From: Cyclobacteriaceae bacterium
GTDB taxonomy: Bacteria; Bacteroidota; Bacteroidia; Cytophagales; Cyclobacteriaceae
Assembly: GCA_025808415.1 (NCBI GenBank)
Contig: CP075525.1
Span: forward strand, 2,093,501 to 2,157,500
Length of the DNA stretch: 64,000 nucleotides
Direction: 5' to 3'
Shown: one piece after another, positions 54,113 to 64,000 of the stretch
Position numbering within the stretch: position 1 is the stretch's first letter
Layout of the letters: the number at the start of each line of letters is the position of its first letter
Notes under the pieces: model-generated
Database searches by the model: none
What the model was told of the DNA's origin: nothing
The model's input: only the letters and a program-made list of their open reading frames with translations
Made by a program: the position numbers and the translations under genes

Positions 54113-54307
54113 TTGATTTGGGCATTTCACGCCAGGAACAATTTTTACCCAGCCGAAGTAAAATTTGATCTTGAAAAGGAACTAAAGAGCGATCCTAACC
54201 TGAAGTCGAGAATTTTGAAAGCAAAGTACTGTGATAGCCTGACCGAAAATCAAATAATCGAACGTGTGCGCTTGTTTTTCGAGACTCGTTTCAAAACCAA
54301 AAAATAG
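54113..54307 (+). CDS. possible small protein or gene remnant
   Basis: An open frame of 64 codons has protein-like composition (KFDLEKELKSDPNLKSRILK, NQIIERVRLFFETRFKTKK) but no ATG; only a TTG at 54113 could start it, and the frame opens only four codons earlier at 54101. The last stop is two bases before the convergent small gene. It may be a real small gene with a rare start or the tail of a decayed gene. I cannot name it. Confidence 0.3.
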   Translation: MIWAFHARNNFYPAEVKFDLEKELKSDPNLKSRILKAKYCDSLTENQIIERVRLFFETRFKTKK

Positions 54308-54309
54308 GC

Positions 54310-54651
54310 TCAGGCGCTATGCCTGTACAAACGTGAACCAGCTTCCCACTCCGTCATTTGATCGATAAGTTCCCTTTCTTGTGGTGAAAAGTCAGCCTCT
54401 TTTGATTTGCGGAGGGACTGAAAATACTTTTCAAGACTGGAATAAAACTGCAGCCTGTATTTGAAGACAGCCTTGCTTCCAATGGCTTTTTTCAAGTCGC
54501 GCAAAGTTGAACGGTCATCAATCCATAACAAATACAACGAGTCGCTCTCTGCCGAGCCCGGCATAAACGGAAAGTTAGATTTATCAAGATTGCGTAACAC
54601 TTCTTCCGTAAACCCCGGTTTACCGGAAATGTATACTGTTATCCATTCCAT
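54310..54651 (-). CDS. hypothetical small cytoplasmic protein
   Basis: The 113-residue protein starts MEWITVYISGKPGFTEEV and has an alpha/beta pattern with a central segment LYLLWIDDRSTLRDLKKAIG. A C-terminal helix ends it. It has no signal peptide and no recognised motif. The ATG at 54651 is preferred over one at 54672, because it begins directly with the first strand. About 250 bases without a supported gene lie upstream. Confidence 0.7.
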   Translation of the reverse strand: MEWITVYISGKPGFTEEVLRNLDKSNFPFMPGSAESDSLYLLWIDDRSTLRDLKKAIGSKAVFKYRLQFYSSLEKYFQSLRKSKEADFSPQERELIDQMTEWEAGSRLYRHSA

Positions 54652-54907
54652 AGCGAATACTCCTTCTCTCATCTTTCACAGTATTTACGTACGGGCTTCC
54701 ACCGGCAAACCAACGATAATAGGGTTGTGGTGTATTCGTGAAAAATTATTTGTAAGCTACTGTGATTCAAATTATTTTAACTTCGATGCTCTTATAACGA
54801 AACTCGTGTAATAAGGTTCGGAAAGTGGAGCGGTTGAGTATTTTTTTATTGCCCTTACATAAGCGCATGTTTACCCACTATAGCTTTACAAATTCTTATA
54901 CTTATTC

Positions 54908-56086
54908 ATGAAGAAGTCTACTAGACCCTTACCCGCCAGAGGGGGTTACCGGCCCAATGCAACGGTTCGGCTCGTTAGGGCTGGTCATGAATATTTTAAC
55001 CTGCTCGATAAACTTATACACGAAGCACACGACTCCATACATTTGCAAACTTATATTTTTGAGCCTGATGAAACCGGAACGCGTGTAGCCAAGGCACTTA
55101 TACAAGCCGCAAAACGTGGTGTAAAAGTGTATGTAATTGTCGATGGGTATGCCTCCCAAAAGCTTTCGAAAGATTTCATTCGGGTGCTGCGTGAAGCGGG
55201 TATTTACTTCAGGTTTTTTGCAGCCTATTTTAAAAGCAAACACTTCTACTTCGGACGAAGGCTCCACCACAAGGTTTTTGTTGTTGATGGCCGTTACAGT
55301 TTGGTCGGTGGAATAAATATAGGCAATCACTATAATGATACGGCCCATAATGTTGCCTGGATCGATTGGGCCGTTTATTGTGATGGCGATATCAGTGCAA
55401 GGCTGCGCAAGATTTGCGAAGCCCGCGTACAGGGAAAGGGAAGGAGATCATTCGTTCGGCATACGATGCTGGAAATACAACAAAAGAATAAGCCGGTTAT
55501 ATTGGCCAGGCCGCGCATCAATGATTGGGTTCGCAGAAAAAGAGAAATTACAAAAAGTTACCTGGAAATGTTCAGGCATGCTGAGGATTCGATTTACATG
55601 ATGTCGAGTTATTTCCTTCCCGGCAACCTGCTGCTAAAAAATATTGCAGCGGCTGCTAAACGCGGTGTTAAAATAAAAGTTATTGTTGCCGGCATCTCCG
55701 ATGTAGCGCTTGCCAAATATGCGGAGCGATACATGTATGGTTGGTTTTTACGGCACGGGGTAGAAATATGGGAATACCAACGAAAAGTTTTGCATGCTAA
55801 ATTAAGTACCTACGATGGGCAGTGGGTTACTATTGGATCATACAACATTAATAACATTAGCGCGTACGCCAGTGTTGAGTTAAATATTGATATTTACAAT
55901 GAAGGATTTGCACGCGATGTGGAAAGGCGGTTGAAACGAATAATGGAGTTGGAGTGTGTGCAGATAACGCCAGAATTGTATACTAAAAAGCAAACCCTTT
56001 GGGAGCGATTTTTACAGCGCAGTGCCTATGATATATTTCGGATACTGCTTTTCTTATTTACGTTTTATTTTAAGCAGCGAGACTGA
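54908..56086 (+). CDS. cls: phospholipase D-like protein, probable cardiolipin synthase
   Basis: The 392-residue protein has two HKD motifs, HHKVFVVDG near residue 120 and HAKLSTYDG near residue 296, each followed by the expected Gly/Asn turn (GGINIGN and GSYNINN). Such proteins join two phosphatidylglycerols to make cardiolipin, or act as related phosphatidyltransferases. There are no N-terminal membrane spans, unlike the classic Cls; a short hydrophobic C-terminal tail (about 375-390) could anchor it. It resembles the short ClsB-type enzymes. Confidence 0.85.
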   Translation: MKKSTRPLPARGGYRPNATVRLVRAGHEYFNLLDKLIHEAHDSIHLQTYIFEPDETGTRVAKALIQAAKRGVKVYVIVDGYASQKLSKDFIRVLREAGIYFRFFAAYFKSKHFYFGRRLHHKVFVVDGRYSLVGGINIGNHYNDTAHNVAWIDWAVYCDGDISARLRKICEARVQGKGRRSFVRHTMLEIQQKNKPVILARPRINDWVRRKREITKSYLEMFRHAEDSIYMMSSYFLPGNLLLKNIAAAAKRGVKIKVIVAGISDVALAKYAERYMYGWFLRHGVEIWEYQRKVLHAKLSTYDGQWVTIGSYNINNISAYASVELNIDIYNEGFARDVERRLKRIMELECVQITPELYTKKQTLWERFLQRSAYDIFRILLFLFTFYFKQRD

Positions 56087-56087
56087 T

Positions 56088-56137
56088 TTGTTAGTTGCTT
56101 TTGGTTGTTAGTTGTTGGTTGCTCGATTGGTTAATTG
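56088..56137 (+). repeat. short-period repeat TTGTTAGTTG / GTTGGTTG
   Basis: TTGTTAGTTG occurs at 56088-56097 and 56105-56114, and the words GTTG and GGTT recur through to 56131. The stretch fills the gap between cls and the YdjM-like gene and reaches into the latter's 3' end. Confidence 0.8.
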
Positions 56138-57141
56138 CCCATTATCCTATTAATTAGTTCGCTTATTGTTTTGGAGTCCCAATTAGCAAACCTTCCACGT
56201 TGAATCACCATTAAGTTATCATCAGGATGGCTTAGGTAAAAATGAAAAACAAATTCATTGTCGGGAGTAGCCCAACCTGTAATTTGTCCAAAGCGCAAGT
56301 CGTTGAAGATTAGTTTACCATCCTTTTCCTTTAGGATATAGTAGCCCTGTGAAAATCGTATAAGGTGTTTCAAGGATTCATGCCCGGCCACCTCGTTTAG
56401 CAGATTTTTGTTTTGGGGGAAATAATAAAAATCAATCGTCTCCCGCTTGTCAAAAACCGACCGGTGCGAGACATAAAAACCGTTATCATCCTCAACAGCT
56501 ACAAACCAAAGCCATGTGTTTAGTGGAGTAGGTGTGGTCATATAGCGTTTGAAGTCAATGCCTTGTTTTGATAATGCCGACTTTACGGTTGAGTCAATGA
56601 TCTGTTTATTAATCTGCGCGTAGAGTACGTATATCGAACAGAGCATTATACTATACGTGGCCCATTTTATTCGGGAAGGATTATCGGTTTTGAGGATGAG
56701 CAGCGCCACATTTGCAATAATTAGCCACACAGAAAAAAACGGATCGGCCACAAATAAAAAATTAAACGACAATCGATCATGAGTAAAGGGCTCGAACCAG
56801 CCTGTGCCGTAGGCATTGCAGGCGTCTATGCCAATATGAATGAGCATTTGTACTGAAAAGAATAGCAACCACGAGCGAAAGGGCATGTTGGGTTGTCGGT
56901 ACCACCGGTCGGTAAGCAAGGCTAAGCCAACCGCAGTTAGCCCTACAAATAAGAAAGAGTGCGTGAATCCGCGATGCGCCAACAGGTTTTCAGAAAAGCT
57001 CATCCAAAATGAAGCAACAAAATCTATATCGGGGAGGCTTTGGGCGACTGCCCCTAAAAGAAGTGCTCCTTTACCAATCCGTTTACCGGCAAGTGCTTCG
57101 CCTACTGCGGCACCCAGGGCAATATGGGTAATTGAATCCAC
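56131..57141 (-). CDS. YdjM-like (DUF457) metal-dependent membrane protein
   Basis: The 336-residue protein begins MDSITHIALGAAVGEALAGK, which is the DUF457/YdjM start with its His. It continues with the metal motifs SLPDIDF near residue 35, HRGFTHSFLF near residue 56 and IHIGIDACNAYGTGWFEPF near residue 105. About five membrane helices span residues 1-185. A soluble C-terminal domain (about 190-336) has no named family. These proteins are thought to be membrane-bound metal-dependent hydrolases. The gene is divergent from the ABC-F gene. Confidence 0.88.
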   Translation of the reverse strand: MDSITHIALGAAVGEALAGKRIGKGALLLGAVAQSLPDIDFVASFWMSFSENLLAHRGFTHSFLFVGLTAVGLALLTDRWYRQPNMPFRSWLLFFSVQMLIHIGIDACNAYGTGWFEPFTHDRLSFNFLFVADPFFSVWLIIANVALLILKTDNPSRIKWATYSIMLCSIYVLYAQINKQIIDSTVKSALSKQGIDFKRYMTTPTPLNTWLWFVAVEDDNGFYVSHRSVFDKRETIDFYYFPQNKNLLNEVAGHESLKHLIRFSQGYYILKEKDGKLIFNDLRFGQITGWATPDNEFVFHFYLSHPDDNLMVIQRGRFANWDSKTISELINRIMGN

Positions 57142-57252
57142 GCTTAACGAAAATAGCAGTTATCAGGTAAGACCTTTATGATATTTATCAGGCGATTCGC
57201 TAATTCTTGCATCCTTCACTGTACTTTTGTGGCTTATATAATCGGGTAATCT

Positions 57253-59115
57253 GTGAATTTTCTCTCCGCTGAACTCATTTCAAAATCTTTCAATGATAAA
57301 TGGCTCTTTAAAGACCTGTCCTTGGGTATAGCACAAGGCGAAAAACTTGCTTTTGTGGGTAACAATGGTGTGGGTAAATCAACCTTGCTCAAGATTTTAA
57401 CAGGTGAACTCTCTCCGGACTCCGGCACGGTTGTGATCCGGGAGGGTATCAGGCTTGGTTACCTTACCCAACAGCCCGCGGTAAATGAAAACTTATTGGT
57501 GAAAGATATTCTTTTTAATGACCGCAACGATGTGGCTCGCGCTGTAAAGGAATATGAAGACTGCCTGCACCATCCGGAGGTTGCGCCCGAACGTATGCAA
57601 GCTGCCCTGGAGAAAATGGAAGAACTGAGTGCATGGGATTATGATTCAAAAGTGCAGGAAGTTACCGGTAAGTTGGGTGTCCCAGACATGGATAAGCCCT
57701 TTAAAGCATTATCGGGAGGACAGAAGAAGCGTATTTTCCTCGCCCAGCTTCTGCTAAACGAGCCTGATTTGATTATAATGGATGAACCCACCAATCACCT
57801 TGATCTTTCGGCAATCGAATGGTTGGAAAACTACCTTGCAGGTCAACAGATTACTTTGATCATGGTCACACACGACCGGTATTTCCTGGACGCAGTGGCT
57901 ACCGAAATTGTTGAGCTTGACCGGCAACAATTGTTCCGCTATAAAGGCAATTACGCATACTTCCTGGAAAAAAAATCAGCACGTGAAGAAATGCTTAAAG
58001 CTGAAGTAGCCAAAGCCCGAAATTTATTAAAGAAGGAGCTTGAATGGATGAGGCGTCAGCCGAAAGCACGGGGCACAAAAGCAAAATACCGTATTGAGGC
58101 TTTTTACGAACTTAAAGAAAAGGCTTCGCAGGATTTACGAAAAGACCGATTGGAACTCGATATCAAGGAAACCCGGCAAGGTGGAAAGATATTGGAAGTC
58201 AACCATCTTTCGAAAGCTTACGATGGAAAGGCGATGGTCGATAATTTTTCATACGTATTTAAGAAACACGATCGAATTGGAGTGGTAGGAAATAACGGGG
58301 TGGGGAAGAGCACTTTCCTGAATTTAATTACCCAGCGCCTTAAGCCCGATGCCGGTGAAGTGCTGCCAGGTGTTACCACCAAGTTTGGCTACTTCACCCA
58401 GGACTCAATGAACCTGAACCCCGCAAACCGCGTGATTGAAGAAGTAAAATCGATTGCCGAGTTTATTACTTTATCAGACGGATCGCAGGTATCGGCATCG
58501 AAGTTTCTCGATAATTTTTTATTTCCTCCCGAAAAGCAATATACGTATGTGGAGAAGCTAAGCGGGGGAGAGAAAAAGAGATTGCAATTACTAAAGATGC
58601 TGGTGACCAATCCTAACTTTTTAATTTTGGATGAGCCCACCAATGATTTTGATATCGACACGTTAAATGTGCTGGAAGAATTTCTTGAAAAATTTACCGG
58701 ATGTTTGTTGCTGATTTCGCATGACCGGTATTTTATGGATCACCTGGTCGATCAGCTTTTTGTATTTGAAGGCGGTGGCAAGATCAGGTTCTTCACTGGA
58801 AACTATACCGATTACCGCGATTGGGTAGATGAGCAAGAGTCCATAAAAACCCGTAAGTCATCGGAAAAGCGTGAAGGAGGAACTGAACAATCGGCCGTAA
58901 GAAAGATTTCCTATAAAGAGAGGCAGGAGTACGAGCAGTTGCAGTTGGAGATTGATTTACTGGAGGCGCAGAAGCGTGAATTGGAAGCTAAAATCAACTC
59001 AGGTATTTCCGATCATAGTAAATTAGTTGAACTGGGGCAGCAATTACAAACAACAACTGAATCAATAGAACAAAAGACAGCCCGGTGGCTGGAGTTGGCC
59101 GAGTTAGTTAATTAA
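57253..59115 (+). CDS. ABC-F family ATPase (Uup-like)
   Basis: The 620-residue soluble protein has two ATPase modules and no membrane part. The first has GNNGVGKSTLLK near residue 39, signature LSGGQKKR and Walker B LIIMDEPTNHLD. The second has GNNGVGKSTFLN near residue 343, LSGGEKKR and FLILDEPTNDFDI. The linker (about 230-290) and the C-terminal coiled coil (about 545-615, RQEYEQLQLEIDLLEAQKRE) match the Uup type. ABC-F proteins act on the ribosome or on DNA-related processes. The start is GTG 57253. Confidence 0.93.
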   Translation: MNFLSAELISKSFNDKWLFKDLSLGIAQGEKLAFVGNNGVGKSTLLKILTGELSPDSGTVVIREGIRLGYLTQQPAVNENLLVKDILFNDRNDVARAVKEYEDCLHHPEVAPERMQAALEKMEELSAWDYDSKVQEVTGKLGVPDMDKPFKALSGGQKKRIFLAQLLLNEPDLIIMDEPTNHLDLSAIEWLENYLAGQQITLIMVTHDRYFLDAVATEIVELDRQQLFRYKGNYAYFLEKKSAREEMLKAEVAKARNLLKKELEWMRRQPKARGTKAKYRIEAFYELKEKASQDLRKDRLELDIKETRQGGKILEVNHLSKAYDGKAMVDNFSYVFKKHDRIGVVGNNGVGKSTFLNLITQRLKPDAGEVLPGVTTKFGYFTQDSMNLNPANRVIEEVKSIAEFITLSDGSQVSASKFLDNFLFPPEKQYTYVEKLSGGEKKRLQLLKMLVTNPNFLILDEPTNDFDIDTLNVLEEFLEKFTGCLLLISHDRYFMDHLVDQLFVFEGGGKIRFFTGNYTDYRDWVDEQESIKTRKSSEKREGGTEQSAVRKISYKERQEYEQLQLEIDLLEAQKRELEAKINSGISDHSKLVELGQQLQTTTESIEQKTARWLELAELVN

Positions 59116-59126
59116 TTTTTAAGGTT

Positions 59127-59461
59127 ATGATGGTTACCATTACAAGTATTAAGCTAAAATCTCACTGGAAGATTTTTGCATTTTCTTATAATACCATGAA
59201 GATTATTGGGCAACTGAAAGAACCAAATTTTTTGCAGAAGAAGCCGCGTGGTATCTGGACCTTGCACTATTCGATTACCTAATGGAAAAGTGAGAAGGAT
59301 TAAAAGCCTTTGCAAAAAGAGGTGCCCATCTGCAAGTCATGAAGATAAGTAATGATTTGGCCGAAGAAATCAGAACACTAACTTACGAGACCGATGCTTT
59401 TCCAACCTGGAAAGAAACAAAGCAACTTTTAACTGTACGCTGCAAGGTTTTGCAATTCTGA
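59127..59461 (+). pseudogene. decayed small gene, probably DUF3291/monooxygenase-like
   Basis: The frame from ATG 59127 reads MVTITSIKLKSHWKIF and then THYS-like TLHYSIT, is stopped by TAA at 59280-59282 and continues as WKSEKD to a second stop at 59301-59303. Shifting one base at about 59300 restores LKAFAKRGAHLQVMKI, EIRTLTYETDAFPTWKE and TKQLLTVRCKVLQF up to TGA 59459-59461. Together they look like one protein of about 110 residues from a small Bacteroidota family that I believe is related to DUF3291 or antibiotic-biosynthesis monooxygenases. One nonsense and one frameshift break it. Confidence 0.75.
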
Positions 59462-59463
59462 AA

Positions 59464-61698
<2,235 letters not shown>

Positions 61699-61702
<4 letters not shown>

Positions 61703-62298
61703 AAGGCTACCTGTTTCTCCTTTCTTTGTTTTAAAATTTTTTGGGCTGCTTTGCTCAGGTTTTCCTCATCTTCCAGAAAGCGCTTAATTTTTCGGATGGC
61801 TTCCTGGTATTCGGGAATCTGAACTTTTTCGTACAGGTTAACTTTTTGGGTTGTTTTCTTTCGTGCCAGTTCAAGAATGTGGGTTGCCCGATGTGAAACT
61901 TCACGCAGTAAACTCAGTTCGGTCAGTTCTTTCAGGATGTGGATGCCATCTAAGAACCAATCGGGTTTATGGTACTGACTGATTTCCCGGACTTCAAATT
62001 CGAATGTATCCAGTACAGGAATTTTTACTCCTGCTATAGCCTTTTTTTTATAAATAGCCGATTTTATTGAAACCAGCCCTTCTTCAAATTCAACCCATAA
62101 GCGCGCAAGGTTTTTCACTTCTTCCTTCCTGAAGCTTAGTTTTTCTTCATACTCAACCGCGATTTTTTTTAGTCGCTTAATCTCCATCCGCAAAGCCGAT
62201 TCTTTGCTTTTCAAAGTAGGCAAAGCTTTCTCCCTGATTTTGAGCTGTTCACCCAACTCGTAAAGTGCACTCTTGTTGTATTTAAAACTCAGGGCCAT
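61699..62298 (-). CDS. ntpD: V-type ATPase subunit D (central stalk)
   Basis: The 199-residue helical protein is the central shaft that couples ATP use in A3B3 to rotation of the K ring. It is long and coiled, with KYNKSALYELGEQLKI at the start, the segment LPTLKSKESALRMEIKRLKK, and a final helix RKIKRFLEDEENLSKAAQKI. It overlaps the next gene by four bases and follows the B gene directly (one base between). Confidence 0.9.
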
Positions 62299-62299
62299 A

Positions 62300-63625
62300 T
62301 TAAATTTTAGTTGGCCAATAACGTTCGGTAAGCTCTTGTTTAATGGCTACTTCTTCTTGCGAAAAATATGTACTGAAGAGTTCCCAACTAATGTCCAGCA
62401 TTTTTTCAATGTCGATGTTCACATCAATGGCCAACAGTTTTTTACTGTATTCTCTGGCATAATTCAAACAACGTTTATCGTAATCACTCAGGTCAAAACC
62501 ATTTTCAAGTTTGGTGCGTGCGTTTGCGGCATCGGAGTACAGGCGAACGGCAGCATTCATTACCTGTGGATGGTCTTCGCGGGTTTTCTTACCGATAACA
62601 AGTTGCTTAAGCCGGGAAAGGCTCCTGAACGGATCGACAATAGTTTTTCCGATTTCTGAGTCCCTGCGTAAAAACAATTGCCCCTCAGTGATATAACCGG
62701 TATTGTCCGGTATGGCATGGGTAATGTCTCCACCGGAAAGGGTTGTAACGGCAATGATGGTAATTGAGCCACCCTGCGGAAACTGCACGGCCTTTTCGTA
62801 GAGCCGTGCCAGGTCACTGTAAAGCGAAGCTGGCATATTGTCTTTTGATGAAATCTGGTCCATGTTGTTGCTTACAATACTGAGGGCATCGCAATACAAC
62901 GTGAGGTCGGTAAGGAGGACCAATACTTTTTCGTTCCGGTCAACGGCAAAATATTCCGCGGCAGTTAAAGCCATATCGGGTATCAGCAGCCGTTCAATGC
63001 TGGGATCTTCTGTAGTGTTAATAAAGGAAACAATACGGTCCAGTGCCCCGGCATTTTCGAACACATTTTTGTAAAAGAGATAATCATCGTGCGTAAGGCC
63101 AATGCCACCCAATACAATTCGATCGGCCTTCGCGCGTAAGGCTACATCGGCCATTACCTGATTGTAAGGTTGTTCAGGATCGGCAAAGAAGGGTATCTTC
63201 TGTCCCGTTACAATGGTATTGTTCAGGTCGATACCGGCAATGCCGGTGCGGATTAGCTCAGAAGGTCTTTTTCTGCGTGTGGGGTTTACAGTGGGGCCAC
63301 CCAGTGGTCGGTTTTCTCCTTCCACTTCCGGCCCATCATCAATCGGCTTACCGTATGCGTTGAAGAACCTCCCGGCCAATTCGGTTGAAACTTTTAATTG
63401 GGGCGGGCTTCCGGTAAACATTACTTCGGCATTGGTGGGTATGCCATCGGTGCCGGAGAAAACCTGGAGGGTAACCTTATCGCCAATAATCTTAACTACC
63501 TGCGCAAGCCTTCCGTGTACAACCGCCATTTCATCATAACCGGCCATGTTGCTGTGAAGCTCGCAGGTGGCTTTGTTGATGCGGGATACTTTATAGAATA
63601 TCTTTTGAAAGGCTTTCGATTCCAT
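62300..63625 (-). CDS. ntpB: V-type ATPase subunit B
   Basis: The 441-residue protein is the non-catalytic nucleotide-fold subunit of the A3B3 head. Features are the N-terminal barrel with GRLAQVVKIIGDKVTLQVF, then GPTVNPTRRKRPSELIRTGI and IAGIDLNNTIVTGQKIPFF, LVLLTDLTLYCDALSIVSN, SITIIAVTTLSGGDITHAIP and a final VRLYSDAANARTKLENGFD. It lacks the P-loop of the A subunit, as expected. Its ATG shares one base with the stop of the A gene (TGATG). Confidence 0.95.
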   Translation of the reverse strand: MESKAFQKIFYKVSRINKATCELHSNMAGYDEMAVVHGRLAQVVKIIGDKVTLQVFSGTDGIPTNAEVMFTGSPPQLKVSTELAGRFFNAYGKPIDDGPEVEGENRPLGGPTVNPTRRKRPSELIRTGIAGIDLNNTIVTGQKIPFFADPEQPYNQVMADVALRAKADRIVLGGIGLTHDDYLFYKNVFENAGALDRIVSFINTTEDPSIERLLIPDMALTAAEYFAVDRNEKVLVLLTDLTLYCDALSIVSNNMDQISSKDNMPASLYSDLARLYEKAVQFPQGGSITIIAVTTLSGGDITHAIPDNTGYITEGQLFLRRDSEIGKTIVDPFRSLSRLKQLVIGKKTREDHPQVMNAAVRLYSDAANARTKLENGFDLSDYDKRCLNYAREYSKKLLAIDVNIDIEKMLDISWELFSTYFSQEEVAIKQELTERYWPTKI

Positions 63626-64000
63626 CAGGAAATTCTTTTTTCATTAATTAATTTCTTGAACGACTTTAGTTTGGTATTAAATTCTTCACTTTCAAATTCG
63701 CTATAGTTCAATTGTTTGAGTATGTTGATGATCCGTTTGAAGTAAGCGGATACTTCTTCAAAGGTGTTGAATTTGAAATCCATACTGTTGATCTGTAATA
63801 CCAGCTCCAGCATGTAGCGTTGCCGGGGCAGGGGTGTCATGGCATCGATGGCATCAAACGCATCTTGCTGAAGGATGATGAAGTCGATGATTTCCGCTTT
63901 CCAGAATTGCACATGGTAATCTAACGGCACGCCATCATCGCCTAAAATGTTTATCTGGTCGCGTACCTCGCGGCCGCGCAGTAAAATATCTTTTGCCTTG
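63625..64000 (-). CDS. ntpA: V-type ATPase subunit A, C-terminal part (cut off by window edge)
   Basis: The visible 124 codons encode the C-terminal helical region of the catalytic subunit: KAKDILLRGREVRDQINILG, then LDYHVQFWKAEIIDFIILQQ, AFDAIDAMTPLPRQRYMLEL and a Lys-rich end. The P-loop and beta barrel lie beyond the window. Only the stop at 63625 is inside it. It shares one base with the B gene start. Confidence 0.9.
   Translation of the reverse strand, partial: KAKDILLRGREVRDQINILGDDGVPLDYHVQFWKAEIIDFIILQQDAFDAIDAMTPLPRQRYMLELVLQINSMDFKFNTFEEVSAYFKRIINILKQLNYSEFESEEFNTKLKSFKKLINEKRIS

Noticed and set aside
54461..54811. Plus-strand frame of 116 codons near 54.5 kb
   Set aside because: It is mostly antisense to the hypothetical gene at 54310-54651 and shows no family pattern.

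Overview
The window looks like chromosomal DNA of a member of the Bacteroidota, most likely order Cytophagales. The evidence is the mix of families: SusD-free lipoprotein-rich envelope genes, an OmpA protein with a PD40 propeller, DUF2911, DUF3667, DUF4184, small OMP_b-brl barrels and an ntp-type V-ATPase with order A-B-D-I-K. A tRNA promoter also fits the Bacteroidota form TTTG-N19-TAnnTTTG. No phage, IS element, CRISPR array or rRNA was seen. Genes are packed tightly on both strands, with several 1 to 4 base start/stop overlaps.

Layout. 1-8.5 kb: a cut-off GH32 fructan hydrolase and a DNA/RNA endonuclease (minus strand), a broken OprO/P-type porin, a large secreted PIG-L deacetylase, and a sodium:solute symporter preceded by a 38-residue membrane peptide missed by length cut-offs. 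8.5-16.8 kb: GMC oxidoreductase, DUF2911 protein, 3-methyladenine glycosylase, OmpA/PD40 protein, gamma-glutamyltranspeptidase, a TetR regulator and Dps. 16.9-24.4 kb: tRNA-Asp with promoter and terminator, accA, a coupled MBL-hydrolase/patatin/hutU run, two barrel paralogues and tyrS. 24.4-27.4 kb: an intact beta-carbonic anhydrase, a SulP transporter and a second carbonic-anhydrase-like protein that has lost two of three zinc ligands and overlaps the SulP gene. 27.4-29.7 kb: an NTP pyrophosphohydrolase and three small minus-strand genes, one pair preceded by a palindromic operator-like site. 29.8-42.9 kb: tail-specific protease, an Asp-box repeat protein, a LolA-like protein, a TerB-like/ABC fusion transporter, an HDAC-family protein, DUF4184 and an MHS-type MFS transporter. 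42.9-52.7 kb: the non-homologous end-joining pair ligD and ku, same strand, about 6 kb apart, with AraC, TPR, TetR and UbiB-family genes between them. 52.7-59.5 kb: DUF3667 and HEAT proteins, a cardiolipin-synthase-like PLD enzyme, a YdjM-like membrane protein, an ABC-F ATPase and a decayed small gene. 59.5-64 kb: the 3' part of a V-type ATPase operon (A partial, B, D, I, K) whose rotor subunit carries the residues that bind sodium in Enterococcus hirae NtpK.

How the genes fit together. The clearest functional groups are double-strand break repair (ligD, ku), inorganic carbon handling (carbonic anhydrase, SulP, degenerate carbonic anhydrase), ion-driven rotary ATPase (ntpABDIK) and envelope maintenance (protease, barrels, lipoproteins, Cls). 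The most interesting item is the degenerate carbonic anhydrase: aligned without gaps to its intact neighbour, it has Ser, Leu and Tyr at the positions of Cys42, Arg46 and His98, yet keeps the rest of the fold and is translationally tied to the SulP transporter. Two genes (the porin and a DUF3291-like gene) are broken; either true decay or assembly error could explain this. Four intergenic gaps hold short-period or hairpin repeats of unrelated sequence. The gap 54,652-54,907 (about 250 bases) and the other gaps not listed show nothing I can name.
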